The notes: a model not told the origin generated them from the letters alone. DNA of 36,386 nucleotides from CAZKTS01 sp964555735 (GCA_964555735.1 CAZKTS010000078.1:1-36386), one strand, 5' to 3'. Shown: positions 1 through 11,916, numbered from the stretch's first letter. Made by a program: numbers and translations.

Positions 1-184
1 GCACGACGAGTACCGGCGCCGCTACGAGGACGAGATCTCCCAGATGGTGTGGGCGCACTGGTCGGTCAAGCACTCCCACTTCAAGAACCCGGAAGGCCGC
101 ATCTACACGTTGTCGCCGTGGCCGATCCCCACGTACTGGTCGTGGACCAAGCGCGTCGATCCGGACGACTACGTCGTCACCTGA
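1..184 (+). CDS. C-terminal end of an unidentified protein (partial)
   Basis: An open frame enters from the left edge (first full codon at base 2) and stops with TGA at 182-184, giving the last 60 residues of a protein. The tail is rich in aromatic, histidine and charged residues, for example WAHWSVKHSHF and a closing DPDDYVV. It has no membrane segment or low-complexity stretch. I do not recognise the family from this fragment. It converges on the hydrolase gene whose stop lies only 3 bases away, with no hairpin between them. Codon use matches the neighbours, so I take it to be a real gene end rather than chance. Confidence 0.6.
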   Translation, partial: HDEYRRRYEDEISQMVWAHWSVKHSHFKNPEGRIYTLSPWPIPTYWSWTKRVDPDDYVVT

Positions 185-187
185 CCG

Positions 188-958
188 TCAGGACGCACGG
201 CGGGCGACGTCTTCGATCGCGGCGGCGACGGTCTCCGGCGCCTTGGTGAGGATCTGGGTGTGCTTGTACGGCACCGTCGCGAACACCGAGACGAGGGGGT
301 TGCGCGCCACGGCGACGGTCACGGCCGCGCGCACCGTGCGCATGTCGTTCTCCGTGGCGCCGGCATGGCCTCCGCTCCCGACCACGAAGACGGTGGGGCA
401 GCGCAGGGCTCCGAAGTCCTCCGTGAGCTCGCCGTTGACCGCGTCCATCTCGATGACGACGTCCGCGGACTCAGCGGGCGACATCCGCGCTGAACGACCG
501 AGCGCGGCCGCGATGCGCATGATCCAACCCAAGCGGCGGAACTGGGCCCGGACCTTCTCCTTGCCGGCCTCGTCGAACATGGCGATCGGGTAGGCGCCGT
601 CGATCAGCACGATCCCGCCGACCTGCTCGGGTTGCTGGGCCGCGAATCGCACTGCGATGGTCGCGCCGTACGACCAACCGACGACGATCGGCCGCGCGAT
701 GCCCGTGGCCGCGATCACGCGCCCGACGTCGTCGACGGCCCCCTGCACGGAGTAGTCGGCCGACCGGCCTGATCTGCCGCGCGCCCGCGCGTCGAAGCGA
801 ACCGCGCGGTGCGCGCCCTCGAGGCGATGGAGCACGGGGCGCCAGTGCCGAACCGTGCCGAAGCCGCCGCTGAGGAACAGCAGGGCAGGCTCCCCGCCCG
901 GGTCGTCGACGACCGCGAGCCGGGTGTCCGCGGCGGGGACCATGAGCTGCTCCGACAT
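188..958 (-). CDS. alpha/beta-fold hydrolase
   Basis: A 256-residue soluble hydrolase of the alpha/beta-hydrolase-1 type. The order of motifs is typical: an oxyanion-hole region with FLSGGFG (about residues 29-35), DARARGRSGRS after strand 4, the nucleophile elbow GWSYGA with the catalytic serine, and a late HTQIL histidine near the C terminus. The acid is probably in the VVGSGG region, where I cannot assign it firmly. The frame is open for another 109 codons upstream, but that part overlaps the divergent DUF1801 gene and looks unlike a hydrolase. I therefore chose ATG at 958, which is preceded by GGAAGGG about 6 bases away. The substrate cannot be told from sequence; the family includes esterases, haloperoxidase-like and C-C bond hydrolases. 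Confidence 0.85.
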   Translation of the reverse strand: MSEQLMVPAADTRLAVVDDPGGEPALLFLSGGFGTVRHWRPVLHRLEGAHRAVRFDARARGRSGRSADYSVQGAVDDVGRVIAATGIARPIVVGWSYGATIAVRFAAQQPEQVGGIVLIDGAYPIAMFDEAGKEKVRAQFRRLGWIMRIAAALGRSARMSPAESADVVIEMDAVNGELTEDFGALRCPTVFVVGSGGHAGATENDMRTVRAAVTVAVARNPLVSVFATVPYKHTQILTKAPETVAAAIEDVARRAS

Positions 959-1084
959 GGCGAGCCCTTCCGAGTCGCGTGCTTCGCCGCCCGGTGAGTC
1001 CGAGCCCGGCAACGAGTGCAACGCTTCGCGGAGGGCGCGGGTGTCACGTGCAAGGCTGAACCGGACGTCGCACCGGGAGGGCCG

Positions 1085-1513
1085 ATGCCTGCACGCAAGC
1101 AACCGAACGCCGCGCCGAAGCTGCTCTCGGGCGGCAACCCGCAGATCCCCAAGGGAGAGGGCGACGGTCCGGTCCAGGCCTACATCGCCGCCATGCCCGA
1201 CTGGAAGCGGGACCTCGGTGCGCAGCTCGACCGGCTGATCGTGCAAACCGTCCCCGATGTGCACAAGGCCGTGAAGTGGAACCAACCGTTCTACGGCATC
1301 GAGGGTGACGGTTGGTTCGTCGCGTTCCGCTGCTACACGAAGTACGTCCAGCTCCAGTTCTTCCGGGGATCGTCACTCGACCCGGTTCCACCCAAGGCGT
1401 CCAAGCACGACGAGGTGCGGTACCTCGACATCCACGAGGACGACGAGCTCGACGAGGAGCAGCTCGTCTCCTGGATCCGGCAGGCGAGTGCGCTCCCCGG
1501 CGAGAAGATGTGA
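1085..1513 (+). CDS. DUF1801 (YdhG-like) protein
   Basis: A 142-residue soluble protein of the DUF1801 family. The hallmark core is present: helix PVQAYIAAMPDWKRDLGAQLD, then KWNQPFYGI, a beta strand with WFVAFRCYTKYVQLQFF, and an acidic C-terminal helix with HEDDELDEEQLVSWI. Members are small single-domain proteins of unknown biochemical role, some related to iron-chaperone-like folds. ATG at 1085 follows GGGAGGG at a good distance; an in-frame ATG at 1016 would add 23 residues that look unstructured. The basic N-terminal tail (KQPNAAPKLLSGGNPQIPKG) is usual for this family. It diverges from the hydrolase across about 126 bases, where I see no clear operator. Confidence 0.85.
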   Translation: MPARKQPNAAPKLLSGGNPQIPKGEGDGPVQAYIAAMPDWKRDLGAQLDRLIVQTVPDVHKAVKWNQPFYGIEGDGWFVAFRCYTKYVQLQFFRGSSLDPVPPKASKHDEVRYLDIHEDDELDEEQLVSWIRQASALPGEKM

Positions 1514-1545
1514 CTCGCCCGGGAGCCTCGGAAGAACCCCGCCGC

Positions 1546-2190
1546 ATGCGCGCGCATCGGTACCCTCGATCGATGCCGGCGCTCGCTGCCACTCGGACAC
1601 GCATGAGCGCGGTGGCGCGCGCCACAGCGGTGCTCGTCTGTGGCCTGGTGCTGGCGGCGACATCCAGCACCGCCCTCGCGGGAGCACCGAAGCCAAGGAA
1701 GACGGATGTGCTGTTTGTCCTGGAGGGGCAGCAGGCATGGACGGTCGGAGCCGACGACACACTCGAGCTGACGATCGCCGGCGTCGACCCGAACGTCCTG
1801 TTCTTCAGCGACCGACCGGCACGCACTGCCGGAACCGTCGCATCGACCGAGCTGTTCGCTGGGTGGGAGGCGCTCGACTTCCGCCGCGATCCGCCGAATG
1901 CCGCCGTCGTCATGCAGGACGGACCGAAGGGGCGCCGGCCGACCGCCGTGGAGCTCGGCGAGCCGCGGTACGACGACGCGACGGCCACCGTGACCTTCCC
2001 GCTCTCTGCGCTGAGCGGTCAAGAGTCGTCGTGGCTCCGCACGCTGACCCAAGACCGAGCGGCGACCCACGGCTCGATCGATCTGTTCATCGATACGTCG
2101 CCGATCGACATCCGCTTCATCAACGACTCCGCAACCGGCCTGTGCATCATGGTGTTCCAGCCGCCACCGGACGCAAAGCCCTGTCGCTGA
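1546..2190 (+). CDS. secreted protein of unknown function
   Basis: A 214-residue protein with a clear export signal: an Arg-rich start, a hydrophobic core around ATAVLVCGLVLAATSS and a cleavage-like STALAGAP. Cutting there leaves about 170 residues that I do not recognise. The mature part is mainly beta-like, contains phrases such as DVLFVLEGQQAWTV and VLFFSDRPART, and ends in a short stretch with two cysteines (GLCIMVF and PCR) that could form a disulfide. Three in-frame ATGs are possible (1546, 1573, 1603); I give the longest because GGAAG lies upstream of it, but 1603 makes the most ordinary signal peptide. It ends 13 bases from the end of the convergent antiporter operon. Confidence 0.65.
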   Translation: MRAHRYPRSMPALAATRTRMSAVARATAVLVCGLVLAATSSTALAGAPKPRKTDVLFVLEGQQAWTVGADDTLELTIAGVDPNVLFFSDRPARTAGTVASTELFAGWEALDFRRDPPNAAVVMQDGPKGRRPTAVELGEPRYDDATATVTFPLSALSGQESSWLRTLTQDRAATHGSIDLFIDTSPIDIRFINDSATGLCIMVFQPPPDAKPCR

Positions 2191-2203
2191 CGCCTGACGA
2201 CGA

Positions 2204-2515
2204 TCAGCCGGCCGGCTCGGGGTGCTCGTCGACGGCGCCTTCCGGCAAGCCTTCGCTGAGGTAGGCGGCACGGCTCACCATCGTGGACGCGGGGGGCGAT
2301 GCGAGCAGGTGCAGCACGCCGGCGAGCACGACCGACGTGATGTCGTTGAGGCTGGTCAGGTTCACGGCCGCGCCTGTGAGCAGCAGCAGGATCCCGAGCG
2401 TCGATGCCTTGGACAAAGCGTGGAGGCGCGCCAGCACGTCGGGCAACCGGACGATGCCGATCGCCGACAGCAGCACGAACAGGGCCCCGACGAGCGCGAT
2501 GGCCTCGCCGATCAC
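2204..2515 (-). CDS. mrpG: Na+/H+ antiporter subunit MrpG/MnhG
   Basis: A 103-residue membrane protein and the last gene of the Mrp operon. It has the MnhG pattern: a first hydrophobic helix (IALVGALFVLLSAIGIVRL), the conserved RLPDVLARLHALSKASTLG loop, then two more helices. MrpG is a small accessory subunit needed for assembly of the multi-subunit cation/proton antiporter. The GTG start at 2515 overlaps the mrpF stop (GTGA), which decides the start because the open frame continues upstream without family similarity. The hydrophilic C-terminal tail (LPEGAVDEHPEPAG) is slightly acidic and not conserved. It converges on the secreted-protein gene with 13 bases between stops. Confidence 0.93.
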   Translation of the reverse strand: MIGEAIALVGALFVLLSAIGIVRLPDVLARLHALSKASTLGILLLLTGAAVNLTSLNDITSVVLAGVLHLLASPPASTMVSRAAYLSEGLPEGAVDEHPEPAG

Positions 2516-2763
2516 TGGCGTCGTTCCTCGATGAACCGGGCGATCATGCCGCTGCCGATCGGCCCCACCAACGCGATCGCCACGAGCGTGGGGAGGAACG
2601 CGCCGACGCCGGAATGCGCGGCGTAGGTGGCGATCGCTCCCATGCCCACCAGCACCAGACCGTTGAGCGCGACGACGCGATCCGCCAACCGCGGGCCGAC
2701 GCACAGTCGGTAGAGGATCAGCGCGCCGGCGATCGCGAGGATGACGAAGGTCGCTTCGGTCAC
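2512..2763 (-). CDS. mrpF: Na+/H+ antiporter subunit MrpF/MnhF
   Basis: An 83-residue protein with three predicted membrane helices, matching MrpF in size and pattern. The family signature YRLCVGPRLADRVVALN sits in the first loop and is followed by GAFLPTLVAIALVGPIG in the last helix. MrpF is a small structural subunit of the antiporter. The GTG start at 2763 lies inside the mrpE stop (GTGA overlap), and the C-terminal stop overlaps the mrpG start the same way, so the subunits are almost certainly translationally coupled. The frame stays open upstream, but that part is antisense-like sequence over mrpE and is not part of the protein. Confidence 0.93.
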   Translation of the reverse strand: MTEATFVILAIAGALILYRLCVGPRLADRVVALNGLVLVGMGAIATYAAHSGVGAFLPTLVAIALVGPIGSGMIARFIEERRQ

Positions 2764-3280
2764 GGGGACACCTCCGGCGTGGAACGGCCATCGACCTCGT
2801 CGGTCTGCCGCAGGGGGATGGCCGCGACGACGAGCTGCTCCAGTCTCCGCAGTGACGCGCGCGCGGCCGGGATGTCGTCGAGGCGGAAGAAGTGGACGTA
2901 GATCGTGGTGGAGTTGACGGCGACGTCGACCGTCATCGTGCCGGGGCTCAAGGCGATGACGCTCGTCATGACGGTGACGACCTCGTCGGACGGCTCGAGC
3001 AAGCGGTGCGCGAGCACACCCGGCCGGTCGCGCGGAACCCGACGAAGGATCTCGCGCGCCATGACGATGTTGGAGGCGATCAGCGACCAGCCGACATGAC
3101 CGACGAGCACCGCAACGCCAAGCGGGCTGACGCGCCGCGGCGAGCGACTGGTCCGCCCGAGCGGGAACGCGAGGAGCAGCAGCGCCGCGACGACGATCCC
3201 GCTCGCCACGTTGGCGATCGTGAAGTCGCCCCACGCCAGGAGCCACAGGACGACGAGGAGCGCAACGCGCGGGACGACCC

Positions 3281-3284
<4 letters not shown>
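2760..3284 (-). CDS. mrpE: Na+/H+ antiporter subunit MrpE/MnhE
   Basis: A 174-residue MnhE-family protein. Two or three hydrophobic segments at the N terminus (LLVVLWLLAWGDF, GIVVAALLLLAFPLG, VAVLVGHVGWSLIASNIVMA) are followed by a soluble domain. The soluble part carries the family motif SVIALSPGTMTVDV and then YVHFFRLDD. MrpE is needed for full activity and assembly of the complex. Start is GTG at 3284, overlapping the mrpD stop by four bases; the stop overlaps mrpF. The family is usually about 160 residues, so the length is normal, with a short unconserved acidic C-terminal extension. Confidence 0.93.
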
Positions 3285-4767
<1,483 letters not shown>

Positions 4768-4771
<4 letters not shown>

Positions 4772-5168
4772 GCCCGGTCCTCCCGTTCGATCACCTGGCG
4801 CTGATCGCTGACCTCGTCCTGGACGACGTCGGTTCGACCGATCGCCCGGTCGCCCACGTCGTCCTGGACCTCGTCGTCGCGGGTGAGCAGCCAGCTGCGG
4901 TACGCGAGCGCGAGCAGCAACATGGTCACACCGAACGTGATGACGATCGCGGTGAGCACCAGCGCCGGCGGGAGCGGATCGGCGAAGTCGGCCTTCTTGC
5001 CGGAGCCGATGATCGGCGGCTCGCCGCGACTGCCCGCGGTGATGAGCAGCAGGTTCGCCCCGTGGGTCAGCAACCCGAGCCCGATGATGATGCGGCTCAG
5101 CTTCCGCTGCAGGAGCAGGTACGTGCCCAGGCTGAACAGGACGGCCGCGGCGGCCGCGAGCATGACCG

Positions 5169-5172
<4 letters not shown>
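4768..5172 (-). CDS. mrpC: Na+/H+ antiporter subunit MrpC/MnhC
   Basis: A 134-residue NuoK-like protein with three helices: LAAAAAVLFSLGTYLLLQ, IIIGLGLLTHGANLLLI and ALVLTAIVITFGVTMLLLALAY. The GLGLLTHGANL motif marks MrpC. GTG at 5172 overlaps the mrpA/B stop by four bases; an in-frame ATG three codons later is an alternative. After the last helix there is an unusual hydrophilic, acidic tail of about 38 residues, with a repeated VQDDVGD / VQDEVSD phrase. Common MrpC proteins are nearer 110 residues and end soon after the third helix, so the tail is lineage-specific. Confidence 0.93.
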
Positions 5173-7925
<2,753 letters not shown>

Positions 7926-8046
7926 ACCGAGGTCCCCGTGAACTCCGCGCGGTCAGGTCGGCCGAGACTACCCAGCACCCGTCGCCGCTACACGGGCCAA
8001 TCCAGTCGGCGCACCATCGATGACCACACTGGGAACGGTCGGTGCA

Positions 8047-8066
8047 CGCGCGGTGACCACCGCGCG
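8047..8066 (-). terminator. GC-rich hairpin after the His-rich secreted protein gene
   Basis: The 20 bases form a near-perfect palindrome, CGCGCGGT then GACC then ACCGCGCG, starting 14 bases beyond the stop of the minus-strand secreted-protein gene. It could end that transcript before the Mrp operon, whose start is about 120 bases further on. There is no T-run, which is usual for hairpin terminators in this GC class. A regulatory palindrome cannot be excluded. Confidence 0.5.
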
Positions 8067-8079
8067 CCTGTGACTCGCG

Positions 8080-8916
8080 TCAGGCCGGCTCCGGGTTCTT
8101 GCACGTGCTGTCGGGCGTGCCCTTGCCCGCGGTCTTGAGGTAGGTCCCGTCCGGACACGCGAGCTTGCGGTTGAGACCGCTGAACACGCCGTCGGGCGAC
8201 TCGTAGCCGGGCACGGTCCACACGTGGACCATGTAGCCACTCTGGACGATCCACATTCCGTGCACGGCGTCGCACTTCGCCTTGGTGGGTTCGTCCTCGC
8301 CGCGCAGGAGGACCTCGATCGCGCCGTTGTCGAACGAGATGCAGAGCTTGTCGTGGGAGTGCCAGTGATCGTTCGGCCCGACGAAGCCTTCGGGCACGGC
8401 ACCGTCGGGGCCGTCCGCCATGTACATGAAGCCCGCGAGCGGGGACCCGGGATCGGTGCCGTCGTAGATCAGCTGCGGCAACATCGCCTCGCCGTTGACA
8501 CCGTTGATGATCCCTTCGGCCGACCCCGCCGACCCCTGGTAGTGCACGCCGAGGCCGGGGTTGAACCGGCCGGCGCGCCGCCATCCGGCGGCCTCCGCGT
8601 CAGCGAGCGTCGGGTACTTCTCGACGAGCAGCGCGGTAGGCGCGAGCTGGACGCTCAGCGCGGCCTGGGTCGCGTCGTCGAGCTCGGCGATGCCCTCGCC
8701 GTGCTGGTGCCCGTTCTCGCCCAGCGCGGTCCACCCGCTCGCGACGTCCTCGGCCGATCCGTGGTCGTGGGTCGCGTCTGACGCCGCGACGGCGGTCTCG
8801 GAGGCCTCCACAGGAAGGGTGCGCGACGACTCGGTGTCACCGGGGTCCGCGAGGAGGACCGCGCCGGCTCCGACCGCGAGTCCCAGGACGAGGAGTGCGA
8901 TCGAGCTCGCTCGCAT
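8080..8916 (-). CDS. His-rich secreted or membrane-anchored protein, function unknown
   Basis: A 278-residue protein with an N-terminal hydrophobic segment (SIALLVLGLAVGAGAVLLA) that is a signal peptide or anchor; there is no lipobox cysteine. The next 50 residues hold many histidines (THDHG, GHQHGEG), suggesting metal binding. The rest is a globular domain with HYQGSAGSAEG, GFVGPNDHWHSHDKLC and YMVHVWTVPGYESP, whose histidines could form a metal site. It also has about four cysteines that may pair. I cannot name the family with certainty. The ATG at 8916 has a strong GGAGG seven bases upstream. The TetR gene ends 32 bases upstream on the same strand, so the two are probably co-transcribed and TetR-controlled. 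Confidence 0.8.
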   Translation of the reverse strand: MRASSIALLVLGLAVGAGAVLLADPGDTESSRTLPVEASETAVAASDATHDHGSAEDVASGWTALGENGHQHGEGIAELDDATQAALSVQLAPTALLVEKYPTLADAEAAGWRRAGRFNPGLGVHYQGSAGSAEGIINGVNGEAMLPQLIYDGTDPGSPLAGFMYMADGPDGAVPEGFVGPNDHWHSHDKLCISFDNGAIEVLLRGEDEPTKAKCDAVHGMWIVQSGYMVHVWTVPGYESPDGVFSGLNRKLACPDGTYLKTAGKGTPDSTCKNPEPA

Positions 8917-8948
8917 CGGTGAACCTCCGTTCTCGGGTCGTGAATGCC

Positions 8949-9542
8949 TCACCGCAACCCCCGCAGCGCCGCGAGCATCTCTGCTTGCAGACGTTCGGCG
9001 TCGGGGAACGGCAACCCGGTGGCGCGCTTCATCGCGATGCCGGCATCGACGGCGGAGATCACCCACGCCGCGGTCTCCGGATCTCTCGTCAGGTCGGCGA
9101 TCGCGTGATGGATGGCGACGTCGCGCTCGAGGTAGAGCTCGGTGATCCCTGCGCGCACGTCGGCGTCGCGGCGCGACGCGGCGGCAGCATCGACCTCGAG
9201 CAGGTGGATCTCGCGCGCTCGCTCCTCGTAGAGGAGTCCGACCGCGTCCTCCGGATCCTGGAGGGAGTCAGCGAACGCTCCCGACCCGTCGCGCCTCGCG
9301 ATCTTGGTTCGGATCACCTCGACGAGCAGCTGCCCCTTCGAGCGGAAGTGTCCGTACACCGCGCCCTTGGTGAGGCCGGCCGCCGCCCCGATCTCGCGCA
9401 TGGAGACCGCGTCGTAGCCGCGTTCGACGAACAGGCGACCGGCCACCTCGAGGAGTGTCCGCCGGCTCCCGGCCGCCTTCGGCGTCTTGGGAGGCGCCGG
9501 CGGGACGAACGGGATCGCCCGCGTCGCAGTGGTGGTGTTCAT
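8949..9542 (-). CDS. TetR/AcrR-family transcriptional regulator
   Basis: A 197-residue one-component regulator. The N-terminal DNA-binding domain (about residues 25-75) shows the TetR helix-turn-helix: RRTLLEVAGRLFVERGYDAVSM, then REIGAAAGLTKGAVYGHFRSKGQLL. The C-terminal helical domain is the ligand/dimer domain and gives no hint of the ligand. ATG at 9542 is preceded by only a weak ribosome site. A palindrome of the classical TetR kind lies 26-48 bases upstream of the start (9568-9590), so autoregulation is likely. The gene immediately downstream on the same strand encodes the His-rich secreted protein, its most likely target. Confidence 0.93.
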   Translation of the reverse strand: MNTTTATRAIPFVPPAPPKTPKAAGSRRTLLEVAGRLFVERGYDAVSMREIGAAAGLTKGAVYGHFRSKGQLLVEVIRTKIARRDGSGAFADSLQDPEDAVGLLYEERAREIHLLEVDAAAASRRDADVRAGITELYLERDVAIHHAIADLTRDPETAAWVISAVDAGIAMKRATGLPFPDAERLQAEMLAALRGLR

Positions 9543-9567
9543 CGGTGCTCATCCATCGAGAGCACGA

Positions 9568-9590
9568 GAATAGACCACCGGTCGATATTC
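9568..9590. promoter_or_regulatory. putative TetR operator palindrome
   Basis: The core ATAGACC-ACC-GGTCGATAT is an inverted repeat: GACC and GGTC arms around a 3-base centre, flanked by GAATA on the left and TATTC on the right. This strongly resembles the TAGACC(N3)GGTCTA-type operators of actinobacterial TetR repressors, with one imperfect flank. It lies just upstream of the TetR start at 9542, where it would cover the promoter. Confidence 0.65.
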
Positions 9591-9634
9591 TGCAGTCGCC
9601 GCTTCGGTCGGGGGTGCTGCGGAGGCCCGAGTCG

Positions 9635-10120
9635 TCAGGACGCGACGGCGCCGAGGCGGGCGAGGTCCTCCATCAGCTCCGCGGTGCGGTCCCGATGCGA
9701 AGGGATCATCAGCGCGTAGAGGACGCCGAGCACCTTCGGCGCGTGGAGGACGCGGAACTGCTGCGTGATCGTGGTGTGGCCGTTCGCCTCGGCGAGCGAG
9801 ATGCGCCACTCCGAGCTGTCCGGGTAGAGGGCCGTGGGCACCGTGATCCACACCAGCTCGTACGGATCGGCGGCGACGACCTCGCACACCCGTCCCCACC
9901 GGAACAGCCCGGCGCGGTTGCGGCCGCGGAACCGCGCGCCGGGCACCGCTCGGCTCGCGCCGTCGAGCCACATGGCGCCGACGCACTCCTTGCTCCACTC
10001 GCCGACGCGGGTGACGTCGCGCACGACGTCCCAGACGTGGTCGATGCCCGCGTCGACCGTGACCGAGACCCGGTTGTCGAGCTGGACCCGGCGCGGCGGA
10101 CGGTGCGTGGTCCTGGTCAT
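9635..10120 (-). CDS. SRPBCC-family (START/Bet v1-like) protein
   Basis: A 161-residue soluble protein with the polyketide-cyclase/dehydrase-type SRPBCC pattern: a first strand VSVTVDAGIDHVWDVVRDVTRVGEWSKE, a central region GARFRGRNRAG and VCEVVAADPYELVW, then a long C-terminal helix (RTAELMEDLARLGA). Such proteins hold a hydrophobic ligand in a helix-grip pocket and include cyclases, lipid carriers and enzymes of unknown substrate. ATG at 10120 has GAGGGGG upstream, only 14 bases after the TetR stop, so the two genes form an operon. An open frame continues into the TetR gene but is only overlap. No catalytic residue can be assigned. Confidence 0.88.
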   Translation of the reverse strand: MTRTTHRPPRRVQLDNRVSVTVDAGIDHVWDVVRDVTRVGEWSKECVGAMWLDGASRAVPGARFRGRNRAGLFRWGRVCEVVAADPYELVWITVPTALYPDSSEWRISLAEANGHTTITQQFRVLHAPKVLGVLYALMIPSHRDRTAELMEDLARLGAVAS

Positions 10121-10134
10121 GTCGACCCCCTCGG

Positions 10135-10788
10135 TCAGGAGCGGGGGACGAGACGCTCGAGCGTCGCGCCGACCCATGCTTCGTACTGCTCGGGTGTCCA
10201 GCCCGACTCCTCGACGAGCAGGAACCAGACCTCCGGGCTCACGACGGCCCACACGCCGTCGCGCTCGGCCGCGGTCGGGGGGCGCTTCGCCACGAGCTCG
10301 AGCGCGGTCGCCACGTCCTGGCGCTGGCGCTCGCGCGTCGCGCTCAACATCTCGGCGATCGCCTCGTCCGCCGGCGCGGCGCTCCGCAGCAGCTTCGCGA
10401 CTGCGGCCGTTCGCACCTGGACCTCGGTGACGAGGCGCGCCGCGGCGTCGATCCGAGCCGCGCGCGCCCCGCGCCCCATCGCCAGGAACTCCGGACGGCG
10501 CGCCAGCGGCACCGGGGCGTCGTCGCCCGCCGCCACGGTGTCGATGACCGCGCGGAGCAGCCCCCGCTTCGACGAGAAGTGTGCGTAGACGGTCTCGAGG
10601 GCGACGCCGGCGGCGCTCGCCACCTCACGCATCCCCGTCGCGGCCCACCCCTGCGCCACGAACAGCTCGGTCGCCGCTCGCACGACCGCCCGCCGGGTCT
10701 GTTGGGTCTGCTGCTCGCGTCGCGGCGATCGGTACCGGCGCCGGGCCGCCGCCGGCCGGGCGGCTGCGGCCTTCGTCGTCGGCGCCAT
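10135..10788 (-). CDS. TetR/AcrR-family transcriptional regulator
   Basis: A 217-residue regulator with a basic, Ala/Arg-rich N-terminal arm (residues 1-30) and then the TetR DNA-binding domain: TRRAVVRAATELFVAQGWAATGM and REVASAAGVALETVYAHFSSKRGLL. The arm may make extra minor-groove contacts. The C-terminal domain (VWAVVSPEVWFLLVEESGWTPEQYEAWV) closely resembles that of the TetR at 16756 (HALMSPELYGLLVTDRGWTPERYREWL), so they belong to the same subfamily. ATG at 10788 lacks a good ribosome site and may be leaderless. An inverted repeat lies directly upstream. It probably regulates itself and the SRPBCC gene. Confidence 0.92.
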   Translation of the reverse strand: MAPTTKAAAARPAAARRRYRSPRREQQTQQTRRAVVRAATELFVAQGWAATGMREVASAAGVALETVYAHFSSKRGLLRAVIDTVAAGDDAPVPLARRPEFLAMGRGARAARIDAAARLVTEVQVRTAAVAKLLRSAAPADEAIAEMLSATRERQRQDVATALELVAKRPPTAAERDGVWAVVSPEVWFLLVEESGWTPEQYEAWVGATLERLVPRS

Positions 10789-10797
10789 CCGTCGACC

Positions 10798-10834
10798 CTA
10801 GAACGATCATATATTCAATACAAGTCTGTTCTAG
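10798..10834. promoter_or_regulatory. AT-rich promoter island with long-spaced inverted repeat
   Basis: Seven-base arms CTAGAAC (10798-10804) and GTTCTAG (10828-10834) are perfect inverted repeats around a 23-base AT-rich centre. This is one of the few AT-rich spots in the window. On the minus strand the centre contains TATGAT (10811-10806), which fits a -10 element for the TetR gene starting at 10788. The right arm overlaps the nitrilase stop codon. The arrangement suggests an operator with two half-sites about three helical turns apart, or a looped pair. Confidence 0.5.
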
Positions 10835-11805
10835 AGACGTCGGGGTGCCTCGGATTCGCCGAGCTGGGCGAGCTCGGCCGCCACGAGACGGGTGATCGGC
10901 TGCTGCGGGCCCGACCGCCACTCACGCCACGGCAGCCAGTCGTACCAGCGCGCGAGCTCCCCGAAGTCGAGCTCGGCGGTGATGAGCTCCTCCTCGGAGC
11001 CGGCCTGCGCGAGCACGGCGGGGAAGCCGGGGAACGCGGGGCCACCGATCACGCTCCCCCCGGCCCACGTCGGCGGACCGTGGCGGTCGCCGACCCGGTT
11101 GGCCGACGCGGCGAACACGAGGTTCTCCTGGGCGCGCACGAGCGTCGCCTGCTCGAGGTGCTCACGCGCGCGCGGGAGGTCGGAGCGTCCGGTCGGGTTG
11201 ACCAAGAGGCGTGCACCCTTGAGCGCGAGCACGCGGCACAGCTCAGGGTTGTTGTAGAAGTCGTAGCAGATCGAGATCCCGATCGGCCCGAGTGCGGTCT
11301 GGAACACCGGCAGCGAATCCCCGGGCGTGAAGTGATCGGTCTCGAGCGGGATGCCGAGGTGCAGCTTGCGGTACGTCCCGACGAGACCGTCGGGTGCGAC
11401 CACGTTCGCGGCGTTGTAGACCACGCGCGCGTCGCTCGGGTCGCGCTCCTCGAACCCGTAGATCACGTGGACACCGGTCGCGGCCGCGACCTCGCCCAGG
11501 CGTCGACTCGCCGGACCATCGGCAAGCTCGGCTTCGCCGAGGTGCCACTCGCAGGGCTCGTGGTCCCGTGCACAGTCTTCGCATCGACCCCAGGTGTTGA
11601 GCGCGAGCTCCGGGAAGATCACCAGGTCGCAGCCGACTGCCGCGGCGTCGGTGACCACCGCGGCCATCTTCTCGAGCGTCGCCGCCTTGTCTCGAGGGAC
11701 CGCCTCGAAGTTGGCGCACCCCACCGTGATTCGTTGCGGCCCGAACGACGGGTGGTCGGGACGCAGGTCCCGTCGTGCGTGGTCGTGGACCGGGAACTGC
11801 TCCAC
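10831..11805 (-). CDS. nitrilase-superfamily carbon-nitrogen hydrolase (amidohydrolase)
   Basis: A 324-residue cytosolic enzyme of the nitrilase superfamily, which cleaves C-N bonds in amides, ureas or nitriles. The catalytic triad is complete: Glu66 in VIFPELALN, Lys147 in YRKLHLG and Cys180 in ISICYDFYNNPE. The late YDWLPWREWRSG region is a normal C terminus. An unusual insertion after the Glu motif holds Cys75, Cys78, Cys85 and His88 (RCEDCARDHEPCEWH), resembling a metal-binding knuckle. I chose GTG at 11805 because the first core strand (RITVGCANFEAV) begins near residue 25; a later start is possible. It diverges from the large LuxR regulator and lies 42 bases upstream of the TetR gene on the same strand. 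The amide-binding-type protein at 15251 suggests an amide substrate, which is inference. Confidence 0.88.
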   Translation of the reverse strand: MEQFPVHDHARRDLRPDHPSFGPQRITVGCANFEAVPRDKAATLEKMAAVVTDAAAVGCDLVIFPELALNTWGRCEDCARDHEPCEWHLGEAELADGPASRRLGEVAAATGVHVIYGFEERDPSDARVVYNAANVVAPDGLVGTYRKLHLGIPLETDHFTPGDSLPVFQTALGPIGISICYDFYNNPELCRVLALKGARLLVNPTGRSDLPRAREHLEQATLVRAQENLVFAASANRVGDRHGPPTWAGGSVIGGPAFPGFPAVLAQAGSEEELITAELDFGELARWYDWLPWREWRSGPQQPITRLVAAELAQLGESEAPRRL

Positions 11806-11916
11806 GCGCGCACGGTAACCGACCCGGTCACCGGCTGCTCCGGCGGCACCGGAGTGGGACGCCCGGGTACGTTCTCGATGCGGCCGGTGGTGACCGTGAG
11901 GGGAGGTCGGCCGAGC

